Part shown: positions 57,640 to 64,000 of the stretch, one piece after another
Position numbering within the stretch: position 1 is the first letter of the stretch
Layout of the letters: each line of letters opens with the position of its first letter
Assembly (NCBI RefSeq): GCF_014199265.1
Contig: NZ_JACIJG010000001.1
Coordinates: 372,001-436,000 of the forward strand
Direction of reading: 5' to 3'
Source of the DNA: Brucella daejeonensis
GTDB taxonomy: Bacteria > Pseudomonadota > Alphaproteobacteria > Rhizobiales > Rhizobiaceae
DNA length: 64,000 bases
Program-made: the position numbers and the translations under genes
Notes under the pieces: generated by a model
What the model was told of the DNA's origin: nothing
Databases searched by the model: none
The model's input: only the letters and a program-made list of their open reading frames with translations

Positions 57640-59133
57640 TCAGACCCCTGCGGCCTGATCGCGAACCGCTTTCATCGCATCGCGCAGCACGGCGAAAATA
57701 TAGGGTTCCAGTGATTGCGCCACATTGAAACGCAGAAAACTGCCTGCCGACCGCGACGGGCTGAAGACGTCACCGGGCGCCAGAACCACGCCTTTTTCAA
57801 GAGCATGACGGGCGATGCGACCGGAGTCCAGCCCCGCCGGCAATTCCGCCCACAGGAACATGCCGCCTTGCGGTTCTGTCCACAAAGTGAGGCCTTCCGC
57901 TTTCAGGCGATTGGCGGTGAGCGTCATCGCATCGGCAAGCTTGGCGCGCAGGCTCTCGACATGGCGGCGATAGGTTCCGTCGGTCAGGAGAACGTGCACG
58001 ATCTGCGGCGACAGCGCATTGCCGCCGAAACTTGTGGCGAGCTTCAGGTCGGTCAGCCCGTCGATCCAGTCGCGGCGTCCGGCAATATAGCCGATGCGCG
58101 CCGCCGCGGAGAGCGTCTTGGAAAAGCTGCCGATATGGAGCACGCGATCGAACCCGTCGAGTTCGGCAAGGAGCGGCGCGGGCGAAGGATGAAAATCCCC
58201 GAAAATATTGTCCTCGACGAGTGTAATGCCATGCGTTTCCGCAAGTTTCAGCAGACGGTGCGCGGTTGCCGGTGTCATCGAGGCGCCGGTTGGATTGTGA
58301 AGCCCGGCGTTGGAAATATAGAGTTTGGGCGCATGTTCGGCGGCGATCCGGGCAAAGGTTTCCAGGTCCGGGCCGATTGGGGTATAGGGAATGCCGACGA
58401 GCTTCACGCGGTGCGTCAGGAGAACCGCCTGAAAGTTGAAATAGCACGGATCGTCGACCAGAACGGTATCGCCCGGCTGCAACAGATAGCGGCAGATAAG
58501 ATCGATGGCATGGGTGCCGGAATCGGCCAGCAATATCTCTCCGCTCGAAATATCGATGCCCTGTTCACCCAGCCGATGGGCGAGATGCTGGCGCAGTGGG
58601 CGAAAGCCGAGCGGTTCGCCATAGGTGGCAAGATTGCTCGTTTCGCTGCGGGCAACAGTGCGCATCGCGCGGCGGATAGCATCCTGCGGAAGCCACTCGT
58701 CGGGTAGCCAGCCGCATCCCGGTTTCAGCGCGCCATCGTCCGCTTCGAGCGATTGCCGCATGACCCAGAACGGATCGATCTGCCGTTCCCTGTGCGGCGT
58801 ACCGGCGGCAAGCGATAACGGCTGGCGAACCCGCTCGGAAACATAAAAGCCCGCACCCCGCCGCGACTGGATGATGCCTTCCGCCACCAGCCGGTCATAG
58901 GCCTCGACCACGGTCGATTTCGAAACATTCATCGTTTCGGCAAGGCGGCGGATGGACGGTAGCCGCGCGCCCGGCGCAAGGCTCATCGCCGAAATACGTC
59001 CGCGAACGATGCTCATGACCTTGTCGACGAGCGGGATTTTTTCGCCTGCGCTTTCTCCGGCGCTCCCCGTTCCTTCGCCCGCATAGGCGGCTTCAACAGC
59101 TTCCAGGCTGCGTAACAGGCCCGTCGAAATCAT
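57640..59133 (-). CDS. MocR-type GntR/aminotransferase regulator
   Basis: A 497-residue chimera. An N-terminal GntR winged helix (about 35-105, with RLPSIRRLAETMNVSKSTVVEAYDRLVAEG) is fused to a fold-type-I aminotransferase domain that binds PLP (lysine in HIGSFSKTLSAAARIGYIAG, Asn in NAGLHNPTGASMT). Such proteins sense PLP-linked metabolites and act as activators or repressors. It is divergent from an EamA transporter, its likely target. The start at 59133 is chosen over an open upstream extension that would run through the operator-like repeat. Confidence 0.9.
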   Translation of the reverse strand: MISTGLLRSLEAVEAAYAGEGTGSAGESAGEKIPLVDKVMSIVRGRISAMSLAPGARLPSIRRLAETMNVSKSTVVEAYDRLVAEGIIQSRRGAGFYVSERVRQPLSLAAGTPHRERQIDPFWVMRQSLEADDGALKPGCGWLPDEWLPQDAIRRAMRTVARSETSNLATYGEPLGFRPLRQHLAHRLGEQGIDISSGEILLADSGTHAIDLICRYLLQPGDTVLVDDPCYFNFQAVLLTHRVKLVGIPYTPIGPDLETFARIAAEHAPKLYISNAGLHNPTGASMTPATAHRLLKLAETHGITLVEDNIFGDFHPSPAPLLAELDGFDRVLHIGSFSKTLSAAARIGYIAGRRDWIDGLTDLKLATSFGGNALSPQIVHVLLTDGTYRRHVESLRAKLADAMTLTANRLKAEGLTLWTEPQGGMFLWAELPAGLDSGRIARHALEKGVVLAPGDVFSPSRSAGSFLRFNVAQSLEPYIFAVLRDAMKAVRDQAAGV

Positions 59134-59159
59134 CTGTACCACCCTTTGTATCAGTACAG
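59134..59159. promoter_or_regulatory. Inverted repeat in the MocR/EamA divergent region
   Basis: CTGTAC (59134-59139) and GTACAG (59154-59159) are separated by 14 bases, adjoining the MocR start. ATTGTCC also repeats directly at 59169 and 59211. Either could be the MocR operator controlling both genes. Confidence 0.4.
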
Positions 59160-59259
59160 TTTGCCAGAATTGTCCAAAACTGTCTCTGATTGTTTCGGCA
59201 GTTTCACGACATTGTCCCAAGAATCCATATACGATTTAAGAGAAAGCCGAAAAGACACA

Positions 59260-60132
59260 ATGCATAAGAATGTTGGGAACAAGACTGCGGGATGGGTCAA
59301 CGGGTTTTTGGGCGTATTGATTTTTTCAGGATCGCTACCGGCAACGAGGCTGGCGGTGATCGATATCGATCCAACCTTCCTGACAATGGCGCGCGCTTCG
59401 ATTGCCGGTGCGCTGGGGCTGGCGCTCCTGCTTGCCTTTCGAGAACCTTTTCCGCGCCGCAACGATGCCATTTCGCTGATTGTGGTCGCGCTGGGCGTGG
59501 TGGTCGGTTTTCCACTTCTTACGGGCCTCGCCTTGCAGCACATGACATCGGCCCATGCGATTGTCTTCATCGGACTGCTGCCGCTTGCAACCGCTATCTT
59601 CGCGGTCCTGCGCGGCGGGGAGCGCCCGCGTCCGATGTTCTGGCTGTTTTCGGTAGCGGGAAGCCTCATTGTCGCTTCCTATGCCTATGGGCAGGGAAGC
59701 CGGTCCACCGTGCTCGGCGACGCGCTGATGCTCGCTGCGGTCATCGCCTGCGGTCTCGGCTATGCGGAAGGTGCGAGACTTTCGCAACGGCTCGGCGGCT
59801 GGCAGGTGATCTGCTGGGCGCTGGTGTTCTCCCTGCCGGTCATGCTGCCGCTCACCGCCATGACACGCCCGCAGACATGGGCCGGAATCGGTACTCCGGC
59901 CTGGATAAGCCTTGGCTATGTCTCACTATTCTCGATGCTGATCGGCTTTTTCTTCTGGTATCGCGGTCTGGCGCAAGGCGGTGCGGCCACGGTCGGCCAG
60001 TTGCAGCTTCTCCAGCCCTTCTTTGGGCTTATGTTGGCTGCCGGTATTGCGGGAGAACCCGTCAGTATGGGCATGGTCGCGACGGCAGCGGTGGTCGTCA
60101 TCTGCGTGGCGGGTGCCAAGCGGTTTGCTTAA
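59260..60132 (+). CDS. DMT superfamily (EamA) transporter
   Basis: Inner-membrane protein of 290 residues with ten helices as two EamA repeats, for example LPATRLAVIDIDPTFLTMARA in the first and LGYVSLFSMLIGFFFWYRGLA in the second. EamA proteins export amino acids or other metabolites. With a MocR-type regulator divergent from it, an amino-acid-like substrate is plausible. The ATG at 59260 starts the first helix properly. A frame open from 59146 overlaps the operator region. Repeat elements follow its stop. Confidence 0.88.
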   Translation: MHKNVGNKTAGWVNGFLGVLIFSGSLPATRLAVIDIDPTFLTMARASIAGALGLALLLAFREPFPRRNDAISLIVVALGVVVGFPLLTGLALQHMTSAHAIVFIGLLPLATAIFAVLRGGERPRPMFWLFSVAGSLIVASYAYGQGSRSTVLGDALMLAAVIACGLGYAEGARLSQRLGGWQVICWALVFSLPVMLPLTAMTRPQTWAGIGTPAWISLGYVSLFSMLIGFFFWYRGLAQGGAATVGQLQLLQPFFGLMLAAGIAGEPVSMGMVATAAVVVICVAGAKRFA

Positions 60133-60134
60133 CC

Positions 60135-60153
60135 AGAGCATGATCCCAAAAAG
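60135..60153. repeat. Partial copy of the 55832 repeat family
   Basis: AGAGCATGATCCCAAAAAG matches the first 19 bases of the element at 55832 with one difference. The second half is missing, and a different element begins a few bases later. It may be a truncated copy. Confidence 0.7.
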
Positions 60154-60160
60154 AATGAGT

Positions 60161-60320
60161 TTAGACCCTAACACTACAGTTGCATTCTTCGTGATGCCGG
60201 GCTGCAAAGAGCAATTTGTCTGTGTTCCGGTGCTCACGTACCTTCAAGTACGCTCCGCTCCGGTACTCGAAAATCACTCTTTTCACCACGGCCTGACGAA
60301 TTTGCAACTGTGGTGCTAAA
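60161..60320. repeat. Inverted-repeat element overlapping the methyltransferase 3' end
   Basis: The ends CTAACACTACAGTTGCA (60168-60184) and TGCAACTGTGGTGCTAA (60303-60319) are inverted with 14 of 17 matching. Inside are CGTAC/GTACG (60237-60252) and other small stems. The roughly 155-base unit looks like a MITE-like intergenic repeat. The methyltransferase frame reads through its last 87 bases. Confidence 0.65.
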
Positions 60321-60971
60321 GCCCCAGACGGTCGTTCGTTTCACTTCCGCGTCTTCAAGGGCCCGTGTGACGGGTACGGTATAGACGGCAAGCTGTTGCA
60401 GCCTGTCTTTCGGCAGATAGGCGCGGCCCGGATCGCCCACGACGATGCGGGCGCCTCGTTCGGCAAGCCGCGTGAACCATGGTATGAGCCGCTCGGCGAG
60501 CGGCTTTTCATAGAAGACATCGCCTGCAAGGACGACATCCCAACCGCTGTCCTGCCCGATCAGGTCGTCCCCACAGGGATTGATGACCACGCCATTGACA
60601 GAAGCGTTGATTTCCATGGCGGGAAGCGCGAAGGGATCGATGTCCGATGCGAGCACGCTTGTTGCGCCGGCTTTCATGGCGGCGATGGCGACGAGGCCGG
60701 AACCTGACGCAAAGTCGAGCACTGTCCTGTTTTTCACCGTCTCGGGATGATCCAGAACATAGCGCGCCACACCCTGACCGCCCGCCCAGGCAAAAGCCCA
60801 GAAGGGCGGCGGAAGGCCGATTGTGGCGAGCTCTTCCTCTGTCTTGTGCCAGAGGTCGTGTGCTTCATCGGCCAGATGCAAAAGAATTTCAGGCACATGC
60901 GGCGGCGCTTGCAGACTGGTGTTGGCCAGAATGAAATCGCGCGCGCTTTTATGGGCCGGGACAAGCATCAT
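60234..60971 (-). CDS. Class I SAM-dependent methyltransferase, ETFB-lysine-methyltransferase-like
   Basis: A 245-residue methyltransferase. The cofactor motif VLDFASGSGLVAIAAMKAGA is near 80-99. The acidic loop SDIDPFALPA is near 106. Post-I AGDVFYEKPLAERLIPWF is near 145. The closing TTVWGF strand lies near 215. It resembles bacterial ETF-beta lysine methyltransferases and the NNT1/PrmA-like group. After TTVWG the frame enters an inverted repeat, so the last 28 residues are likely element-derived and non-native. The start overlaps the EVE-gene stop (ATGATG), indicating coupling. Confidence 0.85.
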   Translation of the reverse strand: MMLVPAHKSARDFILANTSLQAPPHVPEILLHLADEAHDLWHKTEEELATIGLPPPFWAFAWAGGQGVARYVLDHPETVKNRTVLDFASGSGLVAIAAMKAGATSVLASDIDPFALPAMEINASVNGVVINPCGDDLIGQDSGWDVVLAGDVFYEKPLAERLIPWFTRLAERGARIVVGDPGRAYLPKDRLQQLAVYTVPVTRALEDAEVKRTTVWGFSTTVANSSGRGEKSDFRVPERSVLEGT

Positions 60972-61396
60972 ACTTCTTTGGCGTCCAATCCGCCCATACG
61001 GCAGACTTCGATCCATTCGTCTTCCATCACAGGCTGGACCGAAAGGCGCATCGAGGTGACGAGCGCCATCTTCTCCAGCTTCGGATTGGCCTTCACATCT
61101 TTCAGCGTCACCGGCTTCGGCATGTCGCGAACCGCCTTGATATCCACGCATTCCCAGCGCGGATCGTCGGTGGTGCTGTCCGGGTGAGCCAGCGCGCAGA
61201 TCTCGACGATACCGACAACTTCCAGACCTTCATTGGAATGATAGAAGAAGCCTTTGTCGCCCAGTTTCATGGCGCGCATGTTGTTGCGCGCCTGATAGTT
61301 GCGCACACCGTCCCACTGCTCGCCTTTCTCGCCACGGGCCTTCTGCATTTCCCATGACCATTTGAACGGTTCGGATTTGAACAGCCAGTAAGCCAT
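60968..61396 (-). CDS. EVE domain protein
   Basis: A 142-residue single EVE domain (PUA-like fold), a family that binds modified bases in DNA or RNA. It opens with MAYWLFKSEPFKWSW and contains QWDGVRNYQARNNMRAMKLGDKGFFYHSN, the core EVE signature, near 25-53. A start at 61396 with GGAG six bases upstream is preferred over an ATG at 61414. It is followed by a methyltransferase gene whose start overlaps its stop. Target nucleic acid is unknown. Confidence 0.92.
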   Translation of the reverse strand: MAYWLFKSEPFKWSWEMQKARGEKGEQWDGVRNYQARNNMRAMKLGDKGFFYHSNEGLEVVGIVEICALAHPDSTTDDPRWECVDIKAVRDMPKPVTLKDVKANPKLEKMALVTSMRLSVQPVMEDEWIEVCRMGGLDAKEV

Positions 61397-61418
61397 TGCG
61401 CGCTCCTTGGTCATGGCC

Positions 61419-61709
61419 TCAGGCATTGGCCGGGTTGTTGATCGCCCAGTTCCACGGACGCACGGTCACATCCTGAAACAGACCGGCCAGCGCGTAAGGA
61501 TCACCGGCGGCGATCTTTTCAGCGGCAGCCTCATCGGCAGCTTCGACGACAACGAGGCTGCCGTTCGGCTTGCCATCCGCGCCGAGGAAGGGGCCTGCGA
61601 ACTTCAACTCGTCGCCAAGGCCCTTGAGATAGTCCAGATGCGCCGGGCGGGTGTCGAGACGCACTTGCAGATGGTCAGGCTTGTCATTGCACAGAAGGGC
61701 AAACAGCAT
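61419..61709 (-). CDS. YciI-like protein
   Basis: A 96-residue protein of the YciI family (ferredoxin-like fold, dimeric, possible Asp-His active site). It begins MLFALLCNDKPDHLQVR with the family His. LAGLFQDVTVRPWNWAI lies near the end. It lies one base after gpsA in the tsaD operon. No reaction is established for most members. Confidence 0.88.
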   Translation of the reverse strand: MLFALLCNDKPDHLQVRLDTRPAHLDYLKGLGDELKFAGPFLGADGKPNGSLVVVEAADEAAAEKIAAGDPYALAGLFQDVTVRPWNWAINNPANA

Positions 61710-61710
61710 T

Positions 61711-62700
61711 TTAATCCTCGGTCTTGAGTGGTCGGTTGAGAAGAGCGGTCACGGCTTCGTCGATGGTGATTTTTCCATCGAGCAATGCCCCGACGGCATC
61801 GATGATCGGTGCGGAAATATTGTGCTTGCGGCAAAGCTCGGCGGCAATCGGCGCGGTGGCGACGCCTTCGGCAAGCGGACGATTGGTCAGGTCTTCCCCG
61901 CGTCCGAGCGCCAGCCCGTAGGAATAATTGCGCGATTGCGGCGAGGAACAGGTCAGTATCAGATCGCCGAGGCCGGACAGGCCCATGATGGTTTCAGGCC
62001 GCGCGCCCATGGCCCGTCCGATGCGGCGCAGTTCGGCAAAGCCGCGAGTCACGAGCGCCGCCTGTGCGCTTGCCCCGAAGCCGCGTCCGATGGCTGCGCC
62101 CGCAGCAATGGCCAGGACGTTTTTCAATGCGCCGCCGATTTCCACACCCTTCAGGTCGCTTGTCGAATAGCAGCGGAAAGCCGGCCCCGACAGCAATGCG
62201 GCCAGCCTGTCGGCATCGGCGGCATCCTCGCAGGCGACCGTCACGGCGGTTGGAAGGCCGCGGGCGACATCGGTGGCAAAGCTCGGACCTGAAAGGGCTG
62301 CAATCCTGTGATTTGGCATGACCTCGACCACGACTTCCGACATCAGCCGTCCGGTACCCCGCTCGATCCCCTTGGCACAAAGTACGATGGGTGCGGCCCG
62401 CGGGATGAGAGCGCTCAATTCGGAAAGACCGCTGCGCATGGCCTGCGCGGGAATGACGGCGAGCACCGCGTCGGCCTGCCCTACGACCATGGCTGCATCC
62501 GAGCTTGCATTGATGCCGCCCGGAAGCTCGATCTCTCCCAGATAGCGCGGATTGCGGCGCGTGCGGTTGATGGCCTCAACCGTTTCGCTGTCGCGGGCAT
62601 AAAGCCATGTGTCATGACCGCTGCCGGACGCCATTGCCGCAAGGGCGGTGCCCCAGGCGCCGCCGCCCAGAACGGCGATCTTTGTCTTCTGTCCGTTCAT
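61711..62700 (-). CDS. gpsA: Glycerol-3-phosphate dehydrogenase [NAD(P)+]
   Basis: Makes sn-glycerol-3-phosphate for phospholipids from dihydroxyacetone phosphate. The 329 residues show the Rossmann [15 protein letters not shown] near 8-22. The catalytic region has [19 protein letters not shown] near 110, [18 protein letters not shown] near 137, and [23 protein letters not shown] near 236. Its ATG overlaps the tsaD stop (ATGA), so the genes are coupled. Confidence 0.97.
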   Translation of the reverse strand: MNGQKTKIAVLGGGAWGTALAAMASGSGHDTWLYARDSETVEAINRTRRNPRYLGEIELPGGINASSDAAMVVGQADAVLAVIPAQAMRSGLSELSALIPRAAPIVLCAKGIERGTGRLMSEVVVEVMPNHRIAALSGPSFATDVARGLPTAVTVACEDAADADRLAALLSGPAFRCYSTSDLKGVEIGGALKNVLAIAAGAAIGRGFGASAQAALVTRGFAELRRIGRAMGARPETIMGLSGLGDLILTCSSPQSRNYSYGLALGRGEDLTNRPLAEGVATAPIAAELCRKHNISAPIIDAVGALLDGKITIDEAVTALLNRPLKTED

Positions 62701-63776
62701 GCCTTGGCTCCGCGTCGTCCGGCTCCGATCAGCGGAGCCGATTTCTCGTCGAGCGGCCAGCGCGAACGGGGGGCGAGGCTGAGCGAATCGGGTGTTTGGG
62801 TCGCTGCGCGTTCGGCACCGGCCCAGGCGATCATCGCGGCATTGTCGGTGCACAGGTCGAGCGGCGGCGCAATGAAACTGAAGCCGTGTCTGTCACAAAG
62901 CGTTTCCAGCGCTGCGCGCAGCGTCTTGTTGGCGGCAACGCCGCCCGCAACGACGAGCGACGGGGTCCGGCAATCGGGAAACTCGGTCCTGAAGCGTTCA
63001 AGCGAACGCCCCACCCGGTCGGACAGCGTATCGGCGACCGCCGCCTGAAACGAGGCGCAGATATCGGCCACATCCTGATCCGACAGCGGCGCCAGTTCGG
63101 TCGCGGTCTGGCGCACGGCGGTCTTGAGGCCGGAGAAGGAGAAGTCGAGGCGCGCTTCGCCCTTCAGCGGACGCGGCAGCGCAAATCGCTTCGAATCGCC
63201 CTGAAGCGCCATGCGTTCCACTGCCGGTCCGCCGGGATAAGGCAGGCCCAGGAGCTTCGCGGTCTTGTCGAAAGCCTCCCCCAGCGCATCGTCGATGGTG
63301 GTTCCCAGACGTTCATAGTCGCCAACGCCGCGCACGAGCACCATCTGCGTATGCCCGCCGGAGACGAGCAGCAGCAGATAGGGAAATTGCAGCCCGTCGG
63401 TCAGACGCGCCGTCAGCGCATGGCCTTCCAGATGGTTGACTGCATAAAAGGGCTTCTGTGCCGCCATGGCCAGCGCCTTGGCGGTCATCAGCCCGACGAT
63501 CAGCCCGCCGATCAGGCCCGGCCCCGCTGTTGCCGCCACGGCATCCACCTCGTCAAGCCTCACGCCCGCATCGTCGAGTGCCCGTTCGACCAGCCGGTCC
63601 AGCGCCTCGACATGGGCGCGTGCGGCAATCTCGGGCACGACGCCGCCATAGGGCTCATGCTCGGCAATCTGGCTGAGGACCACATTGGACAGAATCCGTC
63701 CTTCGCCGTGATCGCCGCGCTCGACAATGGCGGCGGCTGTTTCGTCGCAACTTGTTTCTATTCCAAGAATGCGCAT
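62697..63776 (-). CDS. tsaD: tRNA threonylcarbamoyladenosine synthase subunit TsaD
   Basis: Transfers threonylcarbamoyl to A37 of ANN-reading tRNAs with TsaB and TsaE. The 359 residues show the ASKHA start [18 protein letters not shown], the metal-binding [11 protein letters not shown] (near 111) and GGHTQMVLV (near 138), and the glycine-rich [11 protein letters not shown] near 86. It heads the tsaD-gpsA-yciI-EVE-methyltransferase operon and is divergent from hemC. Confidence 0.97.
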   Translation of the reverse strand: MRILGIETSCDETAAAIVERGDHGEGRILSNVVLSQIAEHEPYGGVVPEIAARAHVEALDRLVERALDDAGVRLDEVDAVAATAGPGLIGGLIVGLMTAKALAMAAQKPFYAVNHLEGHALTARLTDGLQFPYLLLLVSGGHTQMVLVRGVGDYERLGTTIDDALGEAFDKTAKLLGLPYPGGPAVERMALQGDSKRFALPRPLKGEARLDFSFSGLKTAVRQTATELAPLSDQDVADICASFQAAVADTLSDRVGRSLERFRTEFPDCRTPSLVVAGGVAANKTLRAALETLCDRHGFSFIAPPLDLCTDNAAMIAWAGAERAATQTPDSLSLAPRSRWPLDEKSAPLIGAGRRGAKA

Positions 63777-63839
63777 TTGCGGTTAGACCCTGCCTGTCTC
63801 ATAATTCGTTGAAAAATCCGGTATCATGGACGGGGCAAT

Positions 63840-64000
63840 ATGCAAACAGCATCCTTGAAGAATGGCACGTTGAAGATAGGTACGCGAGGCAGCAAGCTGG
63901 CTCTGGCCCAGGCTTATGAAACGCGCCGTCGTCTGATGCAGGCCCACGGCCTGCCGGAAGAAGCGATTGAAATCATTTCCATGTCGACGGCGGGCGATCG
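63840..64000 (+). CDS. hemC: Porphobilinogen deaminase, N-terminal part
   Basis: The first 53 codons of hydroxymethylbilane synthase, cut by the window edge. The sequence reads [20 protein letters not shown], the family's substrate-binding start, and ISMSTAGDR. It is divergent from tsaD across a 63-base spacer. This order is common in Rhizobiales. The product assembles the linear tetrapyrrole used for haem and, through cobalamin synthesis, by the CobST chelatase. Confidence 0.93.
   Translation, partial: MQTASLKNGTLKIGTRGSKLALAQAYETRRRLMQAHGLPEEAIEIISMSTAGD

Noticed and set aside
60234-61426. EVE protein plus methyltransferase as a possible new anti-phage defence pair.
   Set aside because: They sit at the end of a housekeeping operon with tsaD, gpsA and yciI. 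The methyltransferase resembles a protein-lysine enzyme and no nuclease or other defence gene is present.

Overview
The window is a continuous stretch of alphaproteobacterial chromosome and looks like Brucellaceae, the Brucella/Ochrobactrum group. Pointers are an Omp19-type lipoprotein (17980-18519), an OtpR/CenR-like response regulator paired with a small cyclic-nucleotide-binding protein (53894-55073), the cobS-cobT pair behind a J-domain protein, the mdh-sucCDAB-lpd block, a CtrA-type box in front of ftsK, and intergenic palindromes of the kind common in this group. Omp19 differs at several positions from the classical Brucella protein as I remember it, so an Ochrobactrum-like species is more likely than classical Brucella. 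This is inference, because no search was run. The content is mostly core housekeeping. I found no rRNA, tRNA, CRISPR array, prophage or intact insertion sequence.

Layout: (1) 0-8 kb: the tail of a probable aroK, then aroB, a CorC-like transporter, bolA, a zinc-finger/J-domain protein, cobS and cobT, a queuosine-precursor transporter under a compact preQ1-I riboswitch, and rpmB. (2) 8-12 kb: two large palindromes, a DUF3108 protein, and a MerR regulator divergent from a Zn/Cd/Pb P-type ATPase. (3) 12-17.6 kb, all minus strand: a small exported protein, gloB, and a tightly overlapping dapF-mtaB-ftsY-yciB operon. (4) 18-31 kb: omp19, zapE, then mdh-sucC-sucD-sucA-sucB-(MAPEG, LysE, exported protein)-lpdA, a near-complete lower TCA module. 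(5) 31-40 kb: a small membrane protein, a TraB/GumN protein, xerC, rimM-trmD, an NCS1 permease on the opposite strand, rplS, leuC and a GNAT enzyme. (6) 40-45 kb: sdhCDAB followed by a duplicated scrap of the sdhB 3' end and a short AT-rich accessory patch. (7) 45-54 kb: OsmC, a UbiH-type hydroxylase, tesB, amtB, ftsK, lolA and xthA. (8) 54-64 kb: the otpR pair, an L,D-transpeptidase-like protein, an NCS2 permease, a MocR regulator divergent from an EamA transporter, a minus-strand operon tsaD-gpsA-yciI-EVE-methyltransferase, and the start of hemC.

How they work together: mdh, sucCD, sucAB/lpdA and sdhCDAB supply oxoglutarate to oxaloacetate conversion. ftsK, ftsY, zapE, xerC, otpR and the L,D-transpeptidase-like protein concern division, membrane targeting, chromosome resolution and envelope control. 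rimM, trmD, rplS, rpmB, mtaB, tsaD and the queuosine transporter concern ribosome and tRNA maturation.

The most noteworthy signals are small and regulatory or structural. They are a preQ1-I aptamer whose pseudoknot appears to use the AUG start codon itself, a methyltransferase whose C-terminus reads into a repeat element, a permease whose stop codon is supplied by another repeat, a duplicated sdhB tail, a canonical CtrA box ahead of ftsK, and a perfect TTACGT palindrome ahead of the mdh-suc operon. I did not find a clearly new multi-gene system.
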